Source: Erythroxylum novogranatense (Eukaryota > Streptophyta > Magnoliopsida > Malpighiales > Erythroxylaceae). Taken from it: a DNA stretch of 64,000 bases. The translations under genes and the position numbers were made by a program. Shown piece by piece: positions 1-12,500 of this stretch; within the stretch, counting starts at the first letter, position 1; every line of letters begins with the position of its first letter. The stretch spans positions 40,875,926 through 40,939,925 of the forward strand of contig CM057224.1 of the NCBI GenBank assembly GCA_029891385.1. Reading direction: 5' to 3'. The notes under the pieces are model-generated. The model had not been told where the DNA came from and did not search any database. It worked only from the letters and a program-made list of their open reading frames with translations.

Positions 1-71
1 GTTAAAATTCAAGTCTCCTAACCCGTCCCAAATTACCAATAAACCTTTTCTATGGGAGATGGGATGTTACA
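1..71 (-). mobile_element. Tail of a nested LTR (same family as 39,998-42,363), cut by window start
   Basis: Read on the minus strand this begins TGTAACATCCCATCTCCCAT and closely follows the start of the solo LTR at 39,998, so it is the 5' end of a copy of that family. Its terminal CA-complement lies at 71, and the next bases GACAC (72-76) are the expected target duplication. The related LTR copy further right reads uninterrupted through GACACTGG at 25,576, which supports insertion here. The rest lies outside the window. Confidence 0.75.
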
Positions 72-1916
72 GACACTGGTATAATTTGGTCATACTATCT
101 TCTAGAAAAGTGTTCCTCTATGTCTTATCTTTCCATTGACACCAAAATCACTCAATTTGGTTCTACAATTTGAAAGATATGCCTCAAACATTATCGGGTT
201 ATGCCAATTCAAAAATAATATACTATGCACAACTTTCATCCAAAAATTCACTATCTTAGAGAAAGAATTGAAATTCGACTTCTTGAGACAATTTGTTGGC
301 ATATATCTCTAGCTTACTCCAAATTAAAATTCATCTTATTTGGAATCCTACAGATCAAGATATCACCAAAATACTAAAGCATGTTCAGTAAAAATCTCTA
401 ACTCTTACTCTTCCCAACTATCCACTCACTTTGATTCAATCAATCTTTTTAAAATCAAAACCAAAAGCTATAATTTTTTATGGAAAGATAGATAAATCTG
501 TTAGGAATCCATTGCTTTAAAAAACAGGTCATTTGGAGGTCAAACAAAGAAGTTAGAGCCAAAAGATCAAAGTATGTTTAGAAAATAGCCTTCCTTGAAC
601 CAATAGGGAAGGTAGACTAGCAGACGCACGATCGCGACATTTAGGTAGTCCTGCAAAGTCCCGATCGTGCGCATACACGATCGAGACATTTGGGTGAACC
701 TGCGACCCTTTTTCTTCACTGATGTCCCAACTTCAAACTTCCATAACTTTTGATCTAGAACTCCAAAATTTACAAATTTTATATTAATAAAAAGATAATA
801 GAAATCTCTACAATATTCATGAAGACATCGAGAACAAATTTTTCCTTTATAAGGATCAAAATTTCAAATGAATTCAGTTGTTCCGAATATCTATCCCATG
901 TAATATCACAGACTTCTAAATATCATATCTCTCAACTCCAATATCCAAAAATTTCATAATTTATATCAATGGAAAGCTGAGAGAAATATCTATAACTTTC
1001 ATGAAGACAAATTTATCAAAAACTCTCTATATCAATACTGAAAAAGCATGAAAATTTCATATCAAAATATTTTTAACTCTTTACTTGCAACATTCAATTC
1101 CTCATGCTTAATCTATCATTTCTAGTTCCATTGAACAATACCCATGACATTTAAAGCATAACTTACTTGGTTTTGCTTCCAAATCTTCAAAATCACCATT
1201 AAACCCTAACTCTTTCATCTCCACCATCATCCACTTTCATGAAGGAATAGGTTGGGTCTTTTAGTGAGACTGAAGGAGAGAGCAAGGTGGAAGAGTAGCA
1301 TGAAATATAAGATTTGAAGGTTTGAAACTCAAAAAGAGAGCTACGAAAATGAAGAAGAAGTGAGCAAAAATACAAGACCTTTTTATTGTCTTTCAAATAC
1401 ATGATAGCATCCATGGATTTAAACTAGTTCTCTTATTTAACTAGTCCAATCAATTTCAATTTCTACTCCAATTGTCTCCCAATTTTCAATGGCACTTGTT
1501 AATAAATTTCTGTGTCATTTATAAAAAAAATTGATTGCCATTAGACATTAAATTCTACTACCATTTATCATTTGTCTTGCCACTTGGCATTTTTCCTAGT
1601 CCAAAAATTTCCCCAAATTTCAGAAAATTTCCTAAAACTCTTTAAAATTTCTAAATCAACCATTTCACTTTCCAAATCAATTTTCAACACATACAACCCA
1701 AAATTCTCAATAACAATCACATTTATAAACAATTTTACCCGGAATTATTCATGAATGCATGTACACTTATTTACATCTGCAGATAAATTTACTATTAATG
1801 TATAAGTGTATGACATATTATGTAAGAGCAATAAAAATACATTTCTAATCTCTCATTAATCTTTCATGTACCATATTTTAGGGTTCTAACCCTCAATCTG
1901 AGAACGGGATGTTACA
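1..1916 (-). mobile_element. Element C, 3' LTR (left end outside window)
   Basis: Bases 72-1,916 are a second copy of 25,576-27,010, with the same order of blocks and small differences (for example an extra stretch around 1,000-1,430). On the minus strand the LTR starts TGTAACATCCCGTTCTCAG at 1,916 and is followed by a polypurine tract, so this is the 3' LTR of a minus-strand element whose 5' LTR is at 16,708-27,010. A different LTR interrupts it at 1-71. No gene is seen inside. It carries the repeated non-coding blocks typical of the LTRs in this window, including a segment mentioning the CGATCG motif around 627-686. Confidence 0.8.
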
Positions 1917-1934
1917 ACTCTCCCCTCCTAAAAG
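1917..1934 (-). other. Polypurine tract of element C
   Basis: On the minus strand the bases next to the 3' LTR read CTTTTAGGAGGGGAGAGT. They directly follow a block matching the end of element A's internal region (GACGAAATT then AGGAGGGGAGA). This is the expected plus-strand primer site for gypsy-like reverse transcription and it fixes the element's orientation. Confidence 0.7.
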
Positions 1935-4234
1935 AAATTTCGTCCTAAAAATTAATATCTGGTTAATCAATAATACAGGAGTACTATTATCTCATATGTT
2001 CCTCTGTTTCCTATATAACTTTGCTACTCGGATTCTTTCTTCTAAAAGACCACAGTTGATAGATTCAATAGGTCTCTCAATCTCTTGTTTAGATATCACA
2101 CTTTCTTAATTATTTCCTTGATAAGTTTCTGATTACTCAAATTTTCACTTCCAGTTTCTATAACACATATATCGGATCATCACAATACTTCCTAACCATA
2201 TCCATGTAACACTGTGTAAATTCGAAACATCTTTTATGGTTAATACTAACTCATAAATCCATAATCCTCTTCTCACCATAGTTTTGTATGGACCAATTTA
2301 TGTCAAAGTTTGTAACATCCCGACCCTGATGGGAAGGGTATATGGGTCAATTGGTACAGGCTTATTTGTTGCATTGCATAGTCTGATATGAACTCGCATA
2401 TGGCCTCGATTGTAGAGGATGAGTCAATTAGCACATGCACATGTAGGTACATGCATTCATGGCATTTTCCCAAACATTTGATTTTGTAAATGATTTTGAA
2501 TTGTGAATTTGTGATATAATTAGATTGGATTATGATATATTGGGAATTATGGAATAATTGGGTGTGAATAGTGGAATTGGGCTGTACTAGAGTGATAAAT
2601 AAAGTGATAGTGAACTTTAGGAAAAGTTTGGGATTAATTAGGAGAAAATGTCGGATAGGAAATTTTTGAGTGTCGGATGATTGATTGCATAGTGTTAGAA
2701 TAATTGTCCAATGGCGATGGAAAATTGGAAATATGATTTTTAGGAATTGTTTATGTCGAGCCATTGAAATTTGGGGACAAATTGTCTGGAAATAAATTGA
2801 AAGAGAAGAGAGTTAAGTGTTTAGCCCTTAAATATCTAAGGTTAAGAGGAGAGGAAAGAAAAGCTTTTCCTTCCTAGGGCGACCGTTTCTCCCTCCCCTT
2901 CGACAATTTTGATTTTTTCCTCCACCCACGATTGTTGCTTGAGGTCTTCTCTCTCTGTGCGCATCTAGCTTGACGCATGAGGAAGATGAGGATAGTTGGG
3001 TGTGAAGGGTGAAAGCTGTGGGTGTAAAAGGTTAAAGGTTTCAGATATTAGGGTTGCGTGATTTGGAGAGATTTGAGCTTCGATTGGTAAGTTAAATGGT
3101 TTAATGTTGTTTATTATTGTGTTAAATGCATTCATGGGGTTTAATATGAAAGATTGTGAGTGTTTAGATGAGTTTGACTGATTTTAGAAAGAGATTGGCG
3201 AAAAATCAATCGGAAAGGCGAACGAGAGATCCGCCACGACGGCGAGAATGAAATAAACGTTCTCTTGGCCAAAGCAGAAGGAAGAAGGCCATGTGAGCTC
3301 ACTTCGAATGCCACGGCGAGGAACATTGGGGCCGCCATGGCGGCGTCCATCGCTTGTGGCGAGGGCGGTTATGAATAGTTTTAATTTGATTTTGGGACGT
3401 AACTAATTGTGTAGACCTCAATTGAGGTGATGTTTGATTCGTTATGAACTAGAGATCGAGGTCTACAATCAAGGAAAAGAATGAGAGTTGAATTCAAGTT
3501 TTTGAGATCTCAATTAGTGAAAGAAAGTTAAGAAAATGATTGTATTTCAACCTAAGGATTGTTCATGATAATTGGGGTTATAGAAACTGAGCATAATTGG
3601 TGAATTTGATCTAGAAAATAGTGATATTGATGTTGAGATAGTACCCTAGCGAGTGTGACGTGGTAAATTGACTGAATATGAGAATTGAAATTTGGGGAGT
3701 CCCGTAATATGTTATTAATTTAGAATTGAGCCTTTATTGAGCAATTGATCGAAAAGTTAATATTTGACTCAAGAAAGTGGAAAAAAAGGGAAATGGTACC
3801 GGGAAAATCATGAATAGGCATAGTATCTCTCTTATTCAAGGCATGTGCATCATTAATTATTTTGACTGTGCATTTTGTAATGAATGAAATTAATTGATTG
3901 TTATAGAGCCGATGGATCGATAATCCACAGACGATCTTTGGAGCTTCCAGCAATGACTAGGAAGTTCAGGTGAGTAACCTAGTTGGTTCTTCAATCTCTG
4001 TGTGTGAAATGTGCTATGAATGTGTGAATTGTTGCCAAGTGGAGTGCTTACAACTGTGAATTACATGTGTTGAAATTATGAATAAATGTTCTGAATGCGA
4101 TAAATAGAATCGATTGATATACATATGTTATCGATTGTGCTAGTGTGAGTGCATGCTAGGCATGACTAAAATTGGTAAATTAATAGTTGTGACTGAAGCA
4201 ATTAGTGATCAGAGCTTTAAGCTCGATTATCAGT

Positions 4235-4474
4235 AAAAAGGGAATAGTGCATGCCTAGAGGGCTCTCCTATCCCCATGTGGCGGGCGATAGTGCATACCC
4301 CGAGGCTCTCCTACTTGCCTAAAATGCGATTAATGTGAAATGGACCTAAAGTAGAAAAAGGGAATAGTGCATACCCGGAGGCTCTCCTATCCCAATGTGA
4401 GCGGGCGAAGGCATACCACGAGAGCTCTCTACTTGCCAAAAATGTGATTTCTTGTGAAATGTGCCCGAATCGGG
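4235..4474 (+). repeat. Two tandem 120-bp units inside the solo LTR
   Basis: The phrase AAAAAGGGAATAGTGCAT begins at 4,235 and again at 4,355, followed in both copies by GGCTCTCCTATCCC, GGCGGGCGA or GCGGGCGA, and CTACTTGCC. The second unit has several substitutions. Confidence 0.75.
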
Positions 4475-4689
4475 ACGGTGATGATGCTCGATCACAACAC
4501 GACCATAAAATGAGAATTGGCATGCATTATCGTCTGATCAGTATTGTGAAAATTGAGAATCGTGCATTATGTGACGATTGTGCGATGACATATACGATTT
4601 ATGTTATGGTGAGAATGTGTAAATTGTATTACTGATGTTACAAATGTGTAGCATGTGACTATGTGATATATCGTATATATATGCATGAA

Positions 4690-4740
4690 TTGGGTGAACC
4701 ATCGATGATGGTTTCTCATTGAGTTCGCAAACTCACCCAA
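4690..4740 (+). repeat. Conserved two-hairpin module, copy 1
   Basis: The block holds an outer pair TTGGGTGA / TCACCCAA and two inner inverted repeats, ACCATCGATGATGGT and TGAGTTCGCAAACTCA. The same arrangement recurs at 17,172-17,222, 18,341-18,390, 21,830-21,880, 32,839-32,889 and 39,609-39,659, always a few hundred bases from the LTR 3' end and followed by a T-rich run ending in CAGG. Confidence 0.7.
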
Positions 4741-5256
4741 CATTGCAAATATTTTTCAGGAATCGAAGAGTACCCCGTTAGATAAACGGGAGTATGCCTA
4801 CAACAAGCAAGTCAGAGTTCAGGTCGGGATCAGTTTCATGTCTGCATTTGAGTCTTTCTGATTGATGTGTAAATTTGTGTTTCCGCAGAATTGTATTGTT
4901 ATTATAGAAGGCCCCAACTGACTAATAGGGTATCATGAATTGATTATTGAAATAGTGTTTTGATTGAAAATGTTTCCGCATCGCGGGCCCAAATGGTTAA
5001 TTGATTTCTGCGCACTCAAATGTTTTCAAAAGAAAAATGTTTTATCGGATAATTGACTGCTTTGACTGCTCTAGCATACCACCCTCGCGGGTCACGGGCT
5101 CGGATATCACTGTAGATTTCGGGTTCGGGTCTCGCGGGAGTGGGGTGTTACAAAGTTAGTTTCCCCTATTTACACCTTTATCTCCATCTAAGAGCACCTT
5201 GGCAAGGTGATACTCTTCGAAGTAATTCATCTTTCGTTTGCTATTAATACACTTAG

Positions 5257-8200
5257 TGTTGGACCCCGAACTTTCGTTAGAAATTAGAAATATTAAATGG
5301 AATTAAATGAGTGTGTTTGTATAGGTATTGTGTTATAGATGTTATTGTACTTAAAGGAGATTGATGAGAAATGAAGTGATTGGTTTTGATGATTTTGAAA
5401 TTTGAGTAGAGTTGTATGAGTTATGAAAGTCAAAATGAACTAGTTGATTGAAATGGAAGTTGAAAAGCAAGAAATGATTGGTGAAAGTGTTATATTTTGG
5501 AGAATTAAGAAATTTGACCTTTGGAGTAAAGAGTTGACTTTTTATTTAGGCAGATTTTTAGAAAATGATCTACATGAAATTTGTAGATTATGTTGAGAGC
5601 TTTTCGTAGCCATAAAGTATGCTATTTTTCGATATCGGGATTGAAAGTTATAATCTTTGAAAGTTAAGTGTATTTTACTTGATTTGAAAAATGCTATTAA
5701 GAGTAAGATTGTGCATGACTTTTGTAAAAGAGAAATGTATATGCACATATCCTTTGGTGTTGAGTTTGATGTGGGGAAATGGCTTTGGAATAGTTTATTG
5801 GAGAGTTGAATTGTGTTTGAGATGAATTAGTTGAAGAGTTTGTGGTAGTGGTTGATATGTGAAGTTTATGTGTTAGAATAGTGTTTAGAAACTTCAATGG
5901 CAAATCTGTATTGATTTAGATGGATTTAGCCAAAGGGGTCTTAATGAAAGTGGTAGATTATGTTTTTATCTTTCCATTGATATAAAGCACGAAAATATTG
6001 GACAAAGGAGTAGAAAGTTATGATTTTTAGAAGTTCTGATGCTGTTTAGTGTGAAGCCAATCGACCAATCCCTTTGTGTGGAGTTTTTGACCCATTTAGA
6101 GGTCGATCTGATTTTTAAGGCCTTCATAAACATTGTAGAGGGTTCTTTTACCTTTCTATAGATACCGAGTTTGTCAAATTTGGAGTTATGGTTCAAAAGT
6201 TATGATGTTTTCAAGTTGAGGTGTTGTGTAAAGTTTTGAGGAGATTATTGATCGGTTATCTTCGAGCTCATTTTTGACCCCTTTAAAGACCGAGTTTGTT
6301 TGTGAGTCCTTCTTTAAAATTGTATATCTTTCTTTTATCTTTCCAACGGTACCAAGTTTGTCCAAATTGGAGCTCGGAGTCAAAAGTTATGAGTGTTAGA
6401 AGTTTGAAGGTCGGATTGGGTGCCGGCCGACATCTGTTGACCGACCTCTGTGTGCCGACCTTTGTTGGCCGATCGACCTCTGTTGGCCGACCTCTGTGGG
6501 CCGACCTCTGTTGGCCGACCGATCTTCGTCCTGGCCGAGCTCTGATTTTCTTGCCGAGCTTTGACCTCCCTTCAATCTTTTGGACATAACTTCTTCGTCC
6601 GACATCCGATCGATCTGATTCTTTTTGCAAATTAAACTAGAGAGATGGGGCTACAAATTTTATGATGGTGCTGAGCTATAATGTAGCCTCTAAGACTTTT
6701 AATTTCAGGTCGGAAGTTCGGTGCAGTGTTCAACCTCGGGTCTGAAGAATAAACTTCAGTATTTTGGAGATATCTTGAGTTATAGAGCTTCAAACGATCT
6801 GATTCTTGAAGCGATGGATTCGTAAGACATAGAGGGACATTTCTCTAAATTTTTTAAGGCAAAAAGGAAGGGAAAATTTTGGAAGTTTACTTAAAGAGTT
6901 AAGTTTTAGGTTTATGAGTAAGGACAAATGGGTCAATTTTAAGTCATTTAATGACATGGCACTATAAAAGCAAGTGGGCTGTCATTTTAAGAGGCAACCC
7001 ACGACACTTAAGAGAAAAGAAGGAATAAGAGAATAAGAGAGAAGAGAGAAGAGAGAAGGGAGAGCAAGCTTCGGTGGAGAAAAGGAGAGAAAGCTAGGGC
7101 TCGATTTTTCTACCACTTGAAGAGACATTTTGATGTCATTCCAAGAGAGAAAAAGGTGGAGGATGGAGAGAGCTTCATCTTGAACCAATAAAATTCGAAA
7201 ATGGAGGAGAAATGAGGTAAGAGCAATTTTTAAGATTTGAGTTTCTCTTGAAGTTTTGGTTTAGAATTATGGAAAATGGTATGGGTTTGTGGAGTATGAA
7301 GTCAATTTATTGATTGCTTAATATTATGGGTTTAGTTTTGGATGGAAATTAATTAGGGTTTATGCCCAAATTTGAAATTTGGGAATTTTGGCAATTTATG
7401 ATTTAGAAAGCTTGAATATAGGAGGGATTTATGTTTTCTAAGTTCAATTTGAGTAATTAAGTTAATTATGATGTTGAAATTGGGTGGAATTGCTTTAGGT
7501 AAAGTTAAATTGGAAGAAAGAAGGAATCAATGGACAAATTAGAGCGAGGAACAAGTTTCTAGCATCGATTCGAGGTGGGTACCTGTTTATAATAGAATTT
7601 ATAAGCCACTATTGCTTTCTTTAAACAAAGAGATTTTCTGATTTCAACTGCATGATAAATGTTGCATCATTGTATGAATGGTTTGAAAAATCATTATTGA
7701 TTCAATACATTAACTTTTGATGAATTGCAAAATACATTGTGTTATGCCTCGAAAGATTTCATAGCATTTTGTGTATTCGAAAAAGAGCATTCGATAAAAT
7801 AATTTAAGCATGATTATGTGATTGTGATTGGGCGAGAGAGAACCTATTTCGTTAAGTCACGTGCACGTTGACCCCCTAGCCTTCTCCCGGTTGCCCGTTT
7901 GTGGCCCACGAGATCTGAAAATAGACTCGTCGTATTTACGGTAAACTTCGGTTTCCGTCATGCTTATGGAACTCTCGAACCAATTGTGTGCATTGCATAT
8001 GTGGTTTGCCATTGCATTTATGAATTGTCAAGTTGATGCATTCATGTTTTGCAACCTATGGGTTTATGGATGAAAGCCTAAAAATCATACGTTTTGCAAT
8101 TATGATTTGACTACAGCAAGAGCAGAATTTTTAGAAAATGTGCTTTACGGATTTCAAAGAAATGTTTTCTAAGACTAGAAAAGAAAAAGAATTTCAAGGA

Positions 8201-9008
8201 TTTTGCTTATATATTTGTTATAAACTGTTATCCACGGGCTGTAAAACTCACCCCCTTCATTCCCATCCACAGGTGATGAGAAGAAGATCGGGTGAAAAAA
8301 AAGAAGATTTATGTTTGCATGTGTTATATTGTATTATTGTTAAGTGAGATGGTTGCTGAGAAGTCTAGAATCGTTATGTATTGTGTGCTTTGGTTTAGGG
8401 TTATGGGTAATGTATAAGGCTTGAAAATGCCAATATGATTTGTATAAAGCTTTGGTTTATGAAAGGGTGTATAAATTGTAATTGAATTATGAGATTTGGA
8501 TGAGGTTATTGAGTTACGATATTGCACATGGATATGTTATATAAATTTTGTACGTTCAATTGAGATATAAGCATGATTTGTATATGGAAAAATATGAATG
8601 AACGTGTATTGGATATGGGATAGTGCGATTGTATGTGAATGTAATTGGATTGAGGATATTGAAGTCACTTGTAAGAGATGGAATGAAAATGAAAGAAAGA
8701 AAGAAAGAAAAAAATGTGTACACGGATTGGATTAGTTTCGACTGATAGTCTTAAGGTTTCCAACGCAAACGCTTTCTTTGATATTTGCTCACGGATGTCC
8801 GAAGTTTGCTTCGTTTCGATTTGCTTCCGCTTTGTGTTATTCGATTCGCCTTCGGATTTGATTTATCCGATTCGTCATTTGATTCGTATCTGATTTGATT
8901 TCGCCTTATGTTTCGTTTCCTTGCTTTGATTCGATTCATATTGGTTCGTATTCGTATTCGTTTTCTGTTTCTCCGATTAGGATCCAGTTTTCAAATTGGG
9001 TCCCAACA
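5257..9008 (+). mobile_element. Element B 5' LTR
   Basis: It starts TGTTGGACCCCGAAC and ends GGGTCCCAACA, so the ends form an inverted repeat TGTTGGACCC / GGGTCCCAACA. Length is 3,752 bp. It contains the 14-bp VNTR at 6,423-6,520 and a small GAAA microsatellite near 8,693. The ORFs inside are short and appear in both LTR copies only because the LTRs are duplicates; I see no protein family in them. Confidence 0.9.
6423..6520 (+). repeat. 14-bp VNTR in element B 5' LTR, about 6 units
   Basis: Units follow CCGACCTCTGTTGG with alternation of TTGG, GTGG and GTGTG endings. About six units are present. The matching place in the 3' LTR (10,686-10,818) has about nine. Confidence 0.8.
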
Positions 9009-9012
9009 TTTG

Positions 9013-9025
9013 TGGTATCAGAGCC
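9013..9025 (+). other. Primer-binding site of element B
   Basis: TGGTATCAGAGCC lies four bases after the end of the 5' LTR. This is the usual plant primer site complementary to the 3' end of initiator methionine tRNA. Confidence 0.88.
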
Positions 9026-9496
9026 CAGTAATATGATCTTACTTGGGCGTATGTGTATGAGTAAGAAATGGATAAGAGTTAGTGAATGGATGTGATCGAA
9101 TTAGTGAGAATGTGATAGTGATGTTAATGACCTAACATGTATTTGGAGTATAAGAATGTTTTGATTAGGGTGTCGAAAGCATGATTGATGATAAAAGAAT
9201 GTGATAATGGATATTAAGGTTCGAGTTTCACGATGAGTTTGGATGATTTGACTTCGAATATATAGGAGATGCAATAGCAGAATACTTGAAAGATGAGCTT
9301 GATGATAGGGATATATGTATTGATATGGTATGGGTGCTATGTGACTTAAGAATTAAGAAATTGTGAAGAGATTGAGAATATGTATTATGAGGATATTAGA
9401 TAAGAAAAGTGATTGATCAAGCTCTTTTCGAAAGAAATTAGTTAAGAGATTGTGTTACTTGATAATGTCTTAGTAGGAATTTCGAGGGCGAAATTC

Positions 9497-9514
9497 TTTT
9501 AAGAGGGGGAGAAT
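9497..9514 (+). other. Polypurine tract of element B
   Basis: TTTTAAGAGGGGGAGAAT immediately precedes the TGTTGG start of the 3' LTR. Confidence 0.8.
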
Positions 9515-12500
9515 TGTTGGACCCCAAACTTTCGATAGAAATTAGAAATATTAAATGGAATTAAATGAGTGTGTTTGTATAGGTATTGTGTTATAGATGT
9601 TATTGTACTTAAAGGAGATTGATGAGAAATGAAGTGATTAGTTTTGATGATTTTGAAATTTGAGTAGAGTTGTATGAGTTATGAAAGTCAAAATGAACTA
9701 GTTGATTGAAATGGAAGTTGAAAAGCAAGAAATGATTGGTGAAAGTGTTATATTTTGGAGAATTAAGAAATTTGACCTTTGGAGTAAAGAGTTGACTTTT
9801 GATTTAGGCAGATTTTTAGAAAATGATCTACATGAAATTTGTAGATTATGTTGAGAGCTTTTCATAGCCATAAAGTATGCTATTTTTCGATATCGGGATT
9901 GAAAGTTATAATCTTTGAAAGTTAAGTGTATTTTACTTGATTTGAAAAATGCTTTTAAGAGTAAGATTGTGTATGACTTTTGTAAAAGAGAAATGTATAT
10001 GCACATATCCTTTGGTGTTGAGTTTGATGTGGGGAAATGACTTTGGAATAGTTTATTGGAGAGTTGAATTGTGTTTGAGATGAATTAGTTGAAGAGTTTG
10101 TGGTAGTGGTTGATATGTGAAGTTTATGTGTTGGAATGATGTTTAGAGACTTCAATGGCAAATCTGTATTGATTTATATGGATTTAGCCAAAGGGGGGGT
10201 CTTAATGAAAGTGGTAGATTATGTTTTTATCTTTCCATTGATATAAAGCACGAAAATATTGGAAAAGGGAGGAGAAAGTTATGATTTTTAGAAGTTCTGA
10301 TGCTGTTTAGTGTGAAGCCGATCGACTAGTCCCTTTGTGTGAAGTTTTTGACCCATTTAGAGGTCGATCTGATTTTTAAGGCCTTCATAAACGTTGTAGA
10401 GGGTTCTTTTATCTTTCTATAGACACCGAGTTTGTCAAATTTGGAGTTCTGGTTCAAAAGTTATGATGTTTTCAAGTTGAGATGCTGTGTAAAGTTTTGA
10501 GGAGATTATCGATTGGTTATCTTTGAGATCATTTTTGACCCCTTTAAAGACCGAGTTTGTTTTTGAGTCCTTCTTGAAAATTGTATATCTCTCTTTTTTC
10601 TTTCAAACGGTACCAAGTTTGTCCAATTTGGAGCTTGGAGTCAAAAGTTATGAGTGTTAGAAGTTTGAAGGTCGGATTGGGTGTCGGCCGACCTCTGTTG
10701 ACCGACCTCTGTGTGCCGACCTCTATTGGCCGACCTCTGTGAGCCGACCTCTATTGGCTGACCTCTCTCTGTGGGCCGACCTCTGTTGGCCGACCTCTAT
10801 GGACCGACCTCTGTTGGCCGACCGATCTTCGTCTTGGCCGAGCTCTGATTTTCTTGCTAAGCTTTGACCTCCCTTCACTCTTTTGGCCATAACTTCTTCG
10901 TCCGACATCCGATCGATCTGATTCTTTTTGAAAATTAAACTAGAGAGATGGGGATACAATTGTTATGAAGGAGCTGAGCTATAATGTAGCCTCTAAGACT
11001 TTCAATTTCAGGTCGGAAGTTAGGTGTAGTGTTCAACCTCGGGTCTGAAGAACAAACTTCAGTATTTTGGAGATATCTTGAGTTATAGAGCTCCAAACGA
11101 TTTGATTCTTGAAGCGATGGATTCATAAAACATAGAGGGACATTTCTATAAAGTTTTTAAGGCAAAAAGGAAGGGAAAATTTTGAAAGTTTACTTAAAGA
11201 GTTAAGTTTTAGGCTTATGAGTAAGGGCAAATGGGTCAATTTTAAGTCATTTAATGACATGACACTATAAAAGCAAGTGGGCTGTCATTTTAAGAGGCAA
11301 CCCACAACACTTAAGAGAAAAGAAGGAATAAGAGAATAAGAGAGAAGAGAGAAGGGAGAGCAAGCTTCGGTGGAGAAAAGGGGAGAAAGCTAGGGCTCGA
11401 TTTTTCTACCACTTGAGACATTTTGATGTCATTCCAAGAGAGAAAAAGGTGGAGGATGGAGAGAGCTTTATCTTGAACCAATAAAATTCAAAAATGGAGG
11501 AGAAATGAGGTAAGAGCAATTTCTAAGATTTGAGTTTCTCTTGAAGTTTTGGTTTAGAATTATGGAAAATGGTATGAGTTTGTGGAGTATGAAGTCAATT
11601 TTGTTGATTGCTTAATATTATGGGTTTAGTTTTGGATGGAAATTAATTAGGGTTTATGCCCAAATTTGAAATTTGGGAATTTTGGCAATTTATGATTTAG
11701 AAAGCTTGAATATAGGAGGGATTTATGTTTTCTAAGTTCAATTTGAGTAATTAAGTTAATTATGATGTTGAAATTGGGTGGAATTGCTTTAGGTAAAGTT
11801 AAATTGGAAGAAAGAAGGAATCAATGGACAAATTGGAGCGAGGAACAAGTTTCTAGCATCGATTCGAGGTGGGTACCTGTTTATAATAGAATTTATAAGC
11901 CACTACTGCTTTCTTTAAACAAAGAGATTTTCTGATTTCAACTGCATGATAAATGTTGCATCATTGTATGAATGGTTTGAAAAATCATTATTGATTCAAT
12001 ACATGAACTTTTGATGAATTGCAAAATACATTGTGTTATGCCTCGAAAGATTTCATAGCATTTTGTGTATTCGGAAAAGAGCATTCGATAAAATGATTTA
12101 AGCATGATTATTTGATTGTGATTGGGCGAGAGAGAACCTATTTCGTTAAGTCACGTGCACGTTGACCCCCTAGCCTTCTCCCGGCTGCCCGTTTGTGGCC
12201 CACGAGATCCGAAAATGGACTTGTCGTGTTTACGGTAAACTTCGATTTCCGTCGTGCTTATGGAACTCTCGAGCCAATTGTGTGCATTGCATATGTGGTT
12301 TGCCATTGCATTTATGAATTGTCAAGTTGATGCATTCATGTTTTACAACCTATGGGTTTATGGCTGAAAACCTAAAAATCATACGTTTTGCAATTGTGAT
12401 TTGACTATAGCAAGAGCGGAATTTTTAGAAAATGTGCTTTACGGATTTGAAAGAAATATTTTCTAAGACCAGAAAAGAAAAAGAATTTCAAAGATTTTGC

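Larger units (their letters stand above)
2311..5152 (+). mobile_element. Solo LTR, A/C family, TSD AAGTT
   Basis: This 2,842-bp sequence starts TGTAACATCCCGACC and ends GAGTGGGGTGTTACA. It is flanked by a perfect 5-bp duplication, AAGTT at 2,306-2,310 and 5,153-5,157. No internal region or second LTR is present, so it is a solo LTR left by LTR-LTR recombination. Its 3' end resembles the ends of the element A and C LTRs. It holds a G+C-rich block near 3,220-3,370, a 120-bp tandem duplication (4,235-4,474) and the two-hairpin module (4,690-4,740). It sits inside the internal region of element C. Confidence 0.9.
9009..9514 (+). mobile_element. Element B internal region, 506 bp, non-coding
   Basis: Between the PBS and the polypurine tract there is no ORF of note and no recognisable gag or pol motif. 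The last 40 bp (TTTCGAGGGCGAAATTC then TTTTAAGAGGGGG) resemble the 3' tail of plant gypsy elements, as in element A. That suggests an autonomous ancestor that lost gag-pol. Confidence 0.8.

Noticed and set aside
2303..2764. 153-codon minus-strand ORF across the start of the solo LTR
   Set aside because: It begins in the flanking DNA and crosses the LTR boundary at 2,311. It shows no family resemblance and consists of LTR sequence read backwards.
6283..6630. Arginine/glycine-rich ORFs on both strands around 6,283-6,630 and 10,723-10,959
   Set aside because: They are translations of the 14-bp VNTR in the element B LTR, open in several frames because the repeat has no stops.
8751..8939. Basic ORFs at 8,751-8,939 and 13,043-13,333
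   Set aside because: They are the same LTR-end sequence of element B in both copies, made of GATTCG-type repeats; no independent gene support.
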